DNA of 43,697 bases. Origin: Leyella stercorea. Its GTDB lineage: Bacteria; Bacteroidota; Bacteroidia; Bacteroidales; Bacteroidaceae. A model generated the notes under the pieces. That model made no database searches. It worked only from the letters and a program-made list of their open reading frames with translations, and had not been told where the DNA came from. Below, piece by piece: positions 41,201-43,697 of the stretch (its first letter is position 1; each line of letters begins with the position of its first letter). The DNA is taken from assembly GCF_021531355.1 (NCBI RefSeq), contig NZ_JADYTS010000017.1:1-43697 (forward strand). Direction: 5' to 3'. A program made the translations under genes and the position numbers.

Positions 41201-42102
41201 TTTGGCATCATCTCGTCGAGAAACCCAGAGCCACTCTCGCCCTTCGATTTTATAAGGAATATGCACATCATGATGTAGAACATCTTCTTCGGATGGAACA
41301 CATATCCGGTTTTCTGCAACTTTCGAAGAAGTTCGTCAATCATCTCACCTTCCTTTTCCGACTTGACATATTCAAGAGCCTGTATGTAGTAGCCTATCTG
41401 CTCTATGAGCGTACTGAACCGCTCCTCAAGCACCTCACGCTCATTGACATTGCAATCTTTAAGCAACGTACTATTTTCAAGTACGTCAAGACATGACTTT
41501 TGTATGTTTCTCAGCTTGTCAATGTCGGTGAATTGGTCCTTGCACACAGTGTATATCCACTTGTAGCATTCGGAATCGAAATAGCCGGAAAGGTTGTCAG
41601 AAAGAAGCAGATTCGTAACCGACTCGGCATACTCCATCTTCGTATCGAACAAAGCCTTCATATTGTCGAAGCCTATCGTGAACTGACTCCGTTCGACACT
41701 AATCTTCTCTATCAGCTCCACCACACATCGCTTGTCGCCTATTGACTTTATCCTGCACTTTATCTTTGGAGTAATCGTAGGGTTTATCTGATATTTTTTG
41801 TCAAGATAAGTCTGATAGCCGAGGTCGTCCTTGAGAAGATAGAACGTAGGCGTTGTCTTTTCAATGCGATACATCACCTCATCACCTTCCTTGTAATGCC
41901 GCCTTAAAAGCGTTTGCATGTCCTGGGTTATATAACAATAGTTTTCCGACTTTTCTATCCTACAGACAATCTCTCCAGGATTTCCTTTTCCTACCTGTTC
42001 TTGGACCATATGAACACGAATCAACTTTTCTTCGTATTCAACTATATAAATTTTTGAAAGTTCATCTACTCGCTGAACTTTTAGCGTAAGAATTTCTGCC
42101 AT
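38209..42102 (-). CDS. Very large multi-domain protein with C-terminal Schlafen/AlbA_2 domain
   Basis: The 1297-residue cytoplasmic protein is not one I can name as a whole. Residues 1-135 look like two or three short beta-barrel (OB/S1-like) units (VDELSKIYIVEYEEKLIRVH, IKSIGDKRCVVEL). Residues about 150-430 and 740-900 are helical repeats (TPR/HEAT-like). Residues about 535-700 form a second beta-rich part. Residues about 908-1055 match the AlbA_2/Schlafen fold: KEFKTSVICPP (Glu915), ICAFLNAEGGVLYIGVDD (943-959), HTTVYVINIKPC and VFYERRGTSS. A further 230 residues follow. AlbA_2 domains bind nucleotides or cleave RNA in some Schlafen proteins. Monocistronic, divergent from the fucosidase gene. 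Confidence 0.8.
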   Translation of the reverse strand: MAEILTLKVQRVDELSKIYIVEYEEKLIRVHMVQEQVGKGNPGEIVCRIEKSENYCYITQDMQTLLRRHYKEGDEVMYRIEKTTPTFYLLKDDLGYQTYLDKKYQINPTITPKIKCRIKSIGDKRCVVELIEKISVERSQFTIGFDNMKALFDTKMEYAESVTNLLLSDNLSGYFDSECYKWIYTVCKDQFTDIDKLRNIQKSCLDVLENSTLLKDCNVNEREVLEERFSTLIEQIGYYIQALEYVKSEKEGEMIDELLRKLQKTGYVFHPKKMFYIMMCIFLIKSKGESGSGFLDEMMPKVFDTLRSCDINNWKRPPFKIVWIKLLEFFIQSLDNNQDRLTVDRKALANMVQSLALQFNLAENDDDMLIDPILNLSMLYRYCAKVGVIDPMKMLDVAYHTLIGVIQEEPHMINYTDDPDRMVNVIYNQVKEFIPDGISSLKYEGKDADILVSNNTISIVPKAYDADFCHDMVPDYLELWHNLQVRQFTKPSPIGKQNRKSIQPYKRIWADALNNIISTNKRLEKKSEVYSRPKLGEEYGIIITKQTAAETPTFECLVVDPDDVVGRGVIRMADMVGYATPTVGLFSFEKNGKPMIFSANVVEQLEDGTYRFESKTYLDKLCNDYRYDNIDYTDKMYCVVTGGNTLLPFYAVSEQGFSMAVRYDEGNTPIQMPKGTVIEVGCIEGGRPGFMNAIFLRIAHEKQLTLAEAFNNLINILSGGDVYEETVETEEEVEGPDVIEKERVREIMNIIDNVASLENDYIKAYNYLGFSRMMAHVMEDEEQIKYYASKMALIELLYEFDINNSISADLINRFQQNNAEFFTQHSILHQQFRKLQIVSYLGHDEHNRELCEIACETSNPDLVQLAQLILSFNFMKKTNMLAQASDVHEHIKELLKLQKKENPKKDYGQETFTKEFKTSVICPPDTMHPDPSRQTHKIMEEICAFLNAEGGVLYIGVDDKTHLERGIEEDLKHPLFGGSKDKYDTYVRNKINQMLVPGELADHCISTSFDEDAHTTVYVINIKPCPQPISIDGVFYERRGTSSRHVSEEYQNAFISNRLQMAPTINQQLVSEIVDAAKHTATDVVTDMEEQKDGRPLEFTTGLDSIKTSEIRMYRHKDDDIQSDDLSTYINIFNDNQYSVTPQKLYDCLSLGLYDEELKGMLVVVYETGEISKIHIDELVDTEEWVEKPINNKSKIVFVSPAMPDDVLSILFHSKNTDYYRFISVESLDKGTFNTCMRPFYTGQIDQIIECEILSLTPNDRIQYKNFLDISNDKAGADSKKQDGKKAMKAIEKQLGK

Positions 42103-42147
42103 ATCAGTTTATAATAATAAAAAAAATAAAGTTTCGGTTCTATTCTG

Positions 42148-42155
42148 CAAAAATA
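42148..42155 (-). promoter_or_regulatory. -7 box for the Schlafen-domain gene
   Basis: TATTTTTG on the minus strand about 45 bases before the start codon; weak -33 region. Confidence 0.4.
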
Positions 42156-42259
42156 CAAAAAGTAGAACAAAAAACAACATTATATCTTTATAGTTTAAAA
42201 ATATAAACGTTGATGTTCCAAAGTTAAGCAATTAATCACTATCATTGAGATTTTTTGAT

Positions 42260-42267
42260 TAACTTTG
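42260..42267 (+). promoter_or_regulatory. -7 box for the fucosidase gene
   Basis: TAACTTTG fits TAnnTTTG, predicting a leader of about 40 bases. The divergent spacer from the Schlafen gene is 211 bases. Confidence 0.45.
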
Positions 42268-42313
42268 CAACATATTATCTAAATATCAACTTAAGAACTA
42301 ACAATTTACATTT

Positions 42314-43663
42314 ATGAAAATCAAGCGCATATTGTGCTCCATGCTCTGTGCGGCTGCCATGACTGGCGCAGTTGCACAGACTGCTATACCGGGCGAAACC
42401 GAGGAGCAGAAAGACAAAAGAATGGAGTGGTTCGACCACGCCAAGTTGGGTATATTCATACATTACGGCATTTACGCTGTCAACGGCGTGTCAGAGAGTT
42501 GGTCGTTCTATAACAGCTATCTGCCCTACGAGCAGTATATGAACCAGTGCAACGGCTTCACAGCCAAGAACTACGACCCAAAGGCATGGCTCGACCTCAT
42601 CAAGGAGAGTGGCGCTAAGTATGCAGTTCTCACCACCAAGCACCACGACGGCGTGGCTCTGTGGAACACTAAATACAGCGACCTGAACACTATCAAGGCT
42701 ACAGCAGCCAAGCGCGACATCGTCACTCCGTTCGTTAAGGAAGTGCGCAAGCACGGACTGAAGCTCGGACTCTACTACTCGCTCATCGACTGGTCGCACC
42801 CCGACTATCCTAACTTCACCCGTACCGAGACACGCTACAACGTTAAGGACGATCCTGCTCGTTGGCAGAAGTTCCTCAAATTCGACTTCGACCAGCTCGA
42901 CGAACTCAATCAGTACAAGCCAGACCTCTATTGGTTTGACGGCGACTGGGAACAGAACGCCGAGACTTGGAACGCCAAGGGAATGTCAGAATTCCTGCGC
43001 AAGGCAAACAAGAACGTCATCATCAACTCGCGCATCCAAGGCTATGGCGACTATGCTACACCCGAGCAGGGCGTGCCCGTGGTTCGTCCTGCCGACAAGC
43101 ATTGGGAGCTTTGCATGACTATGAACGACTCGTGGGGCTATCAGCATGCCGACACCAACTACAAGTCGCCCTACATTCTGCTGCGCACATTCGTCGACTG
43201 CCTGTCAATGGGTGGCAACATGCTGCTCGACATCGGTCCGAAGGAAGACGGAACCATCCCCGAGGAGCAGGTAGCAATACTCAAGGAGTTCGGTCGCTGG
43301 ACAAAGAAGCACAAGGAAGCCATCTACGACACACGTGCCGGTATTCCTGCCGAACACTTCCAGGGATACACCACCCTCAACAAGGCTGGCGACATCCTCT
43401 ACCTTTACCTCCCCTACAAGCCTAACGGTCCTATCGAAGTGAAGGGCGTTATGAATAAGGTCAACCGCGTTTGGGTTGTAGGCGACGGCGAAATAATCCA
43501 GTCGAAGGTCTACAACAAAAACTATTGGAGCGAAGTTCCAGGCAATCTCTACATAGATGTGCCCGAGCGTTCACTCGACCCGATGATAACCGTAGTAGCA
43601 GTATTGCTCGATGGCCCGATAAAGCTCTATCGCGGAGCTGGTAAGGTTATTGAGAGTAACTAA
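42314..43663 (+). CDS. Alpha-L-fucosidase (GH29), secreted
   Basis: The 449-residue enzyme has a signal peptide (1-21, ending GAVAQT) and a GH29 catalytic barrel: MEWFDHAKLGIFIHYGIYAV (fucose-binding histidine at 50), VLTTKHHDGVALW (His110-His111), LGLYYSLIDWSHPDY, and the nucleophile Asp209 in LYWFDGDWE. The region NDSWGYQ near 275 and the DCLSMGGNMLLDIGP block are standard. A C-terminal beta domain begins near residue 345. It retains anomeric configuration and removes fucose from host or plant glycans. Acid/base residue not assigned by eye. The window ends 34 bases after its stop, so any downstream partner is unseen. Confidence 0.95.
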   Translation: MKIKRILCSMLCAAAMTGAVAQTAIPGETEEQKDKRMEWFDHAKLGIFIHYGIYAVNGVSESWSFYNSYLPYEQYMNQCNGFTAKNYDPKAWLDLIKESGAKYAVLTTKHHDGVALWNTKYSDLNTIKATAAKRDIVTPFVKEVRKHGLKLGLYYSLIDWSHPDYPNFTRTETRYNVKDDPARWQKFLKFDFDQLDELNQYKPDLYWFDGDWEQNAETWNAKGMSEFLRKANKNVIINSRIQGYGDYATPEQGVPVVRPADKHWELCMTMNDSWGYQHADTNYKSPYILLRTFVDCLSMGGNMLLDIGPKEDGTIPEEQVAILKEFGRWTKKHKEAIYDTRAGIPAEHFQGYTTLNKAGDILYLYLPYKPNGPIEVKGVMNKVNRVWVVGDGEIIQSKVYNKNYWSEVPGNLYIDVPERSLDPMITVVAVLLDGPIKLYRGAGKVIESN

Positions 43664-43697
43664 GGCCCCAAAAACCCCAAGCCCAACCACCCACAAA

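Overview
The window looks like a chromosomal segment of a gut-type Bacteroidales, most likely a Prevotella/Segatella relative. The grounds are a SusC/SusD pair, many secreted glycosidases, DUF4494, DUF3791 and GGGtGRT proteins, and promoters of the Bacteroidales type (TTTG, 19-20 bases, TAnnTTTG) instead of E. coli-like boxes. I see no rRNA, tRNA, insertion sequence with a recognisable transposase, phage structural gene or CRISPR array. All functional calls come from reading the translated sequences; no database search was run.

Layout. 1-2984 is an accessory block on the minus strand: DUF3791, an HTH-like plus PD-(D/E)XK nuclease candidate, a trypsin-like protease overlapping it by 8 bases, a chimeric gene scar, and a RhuM-family protein. 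3022-4944 holds the GGGtGRT / NifU-like scaffold pair with a strong terminator. 5045-15396 is a glycan-use region: SusD, SusC, a divergent Wzx-type flippase, then a minus-strand set of HAD phosphatase, SGNH esterase, YhcH/NanQ-like protein and GH20 hexosaminidase. 15469-21421 holds a Pif1-like helicase, glutamate dehydrogenase and citrate synthase, a probable small RNA, and a frameshifted small gene. 21589-25001 has a secreted cysteine hydrolase plus porin operon and a Rpn-type nuclease with a DNA-encoded heptad array. 25023-29415 is the acyl-CoA dehydrogenase/EtfAB cluster, interrupted twice by palindromic repeat elements, one carrying a four-helix-bundle gene. 29534-36244 holds topB, a PLP-homeostasis protein, DUF4494, a second GH20 and a cyclophilin. 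36249-36970 is a repeat island. The window ends with a TIM-barrel hydrolase candidate, a 1297-residue Schlafen/AlbA_2-domain protein and a GH29 alpha-fucosidase.

How the genes work together. SusCD, two GH20 enzymes, GH29, the SGNH esterase and the YhcH/NanQ-like protein together suggest harvesting of host-type glycans (mucin O-glycans or N-glycans with GlcNAc/GalNAc, fucose, possibly sialic acid); that substrate is inferred. Citrate synthase and GDH adjoin and could link carbon flow to ammonium assimilation. EtfAB would pass electrons to or from the acyl-CoA dehydrogenase.

The most unusual material is intergenic: (i) tandem arrays of a 15-bp dyad on a 22-23 bp pitch at two loci plus a single copy at a third; (ii) at least four inverted-arm/hairpin elements within 6 kb, one of which encloses a four-helix-bundle gene; (iii) a chimeric scar joining the tails of two neighbouring genes beside a possible two-gene nuclease/protease module; and (iv) a 93-nt candidate small RNA with a textbook promoter and terminator. 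The very large Schlafen-domain protein is the most interesting single protein.
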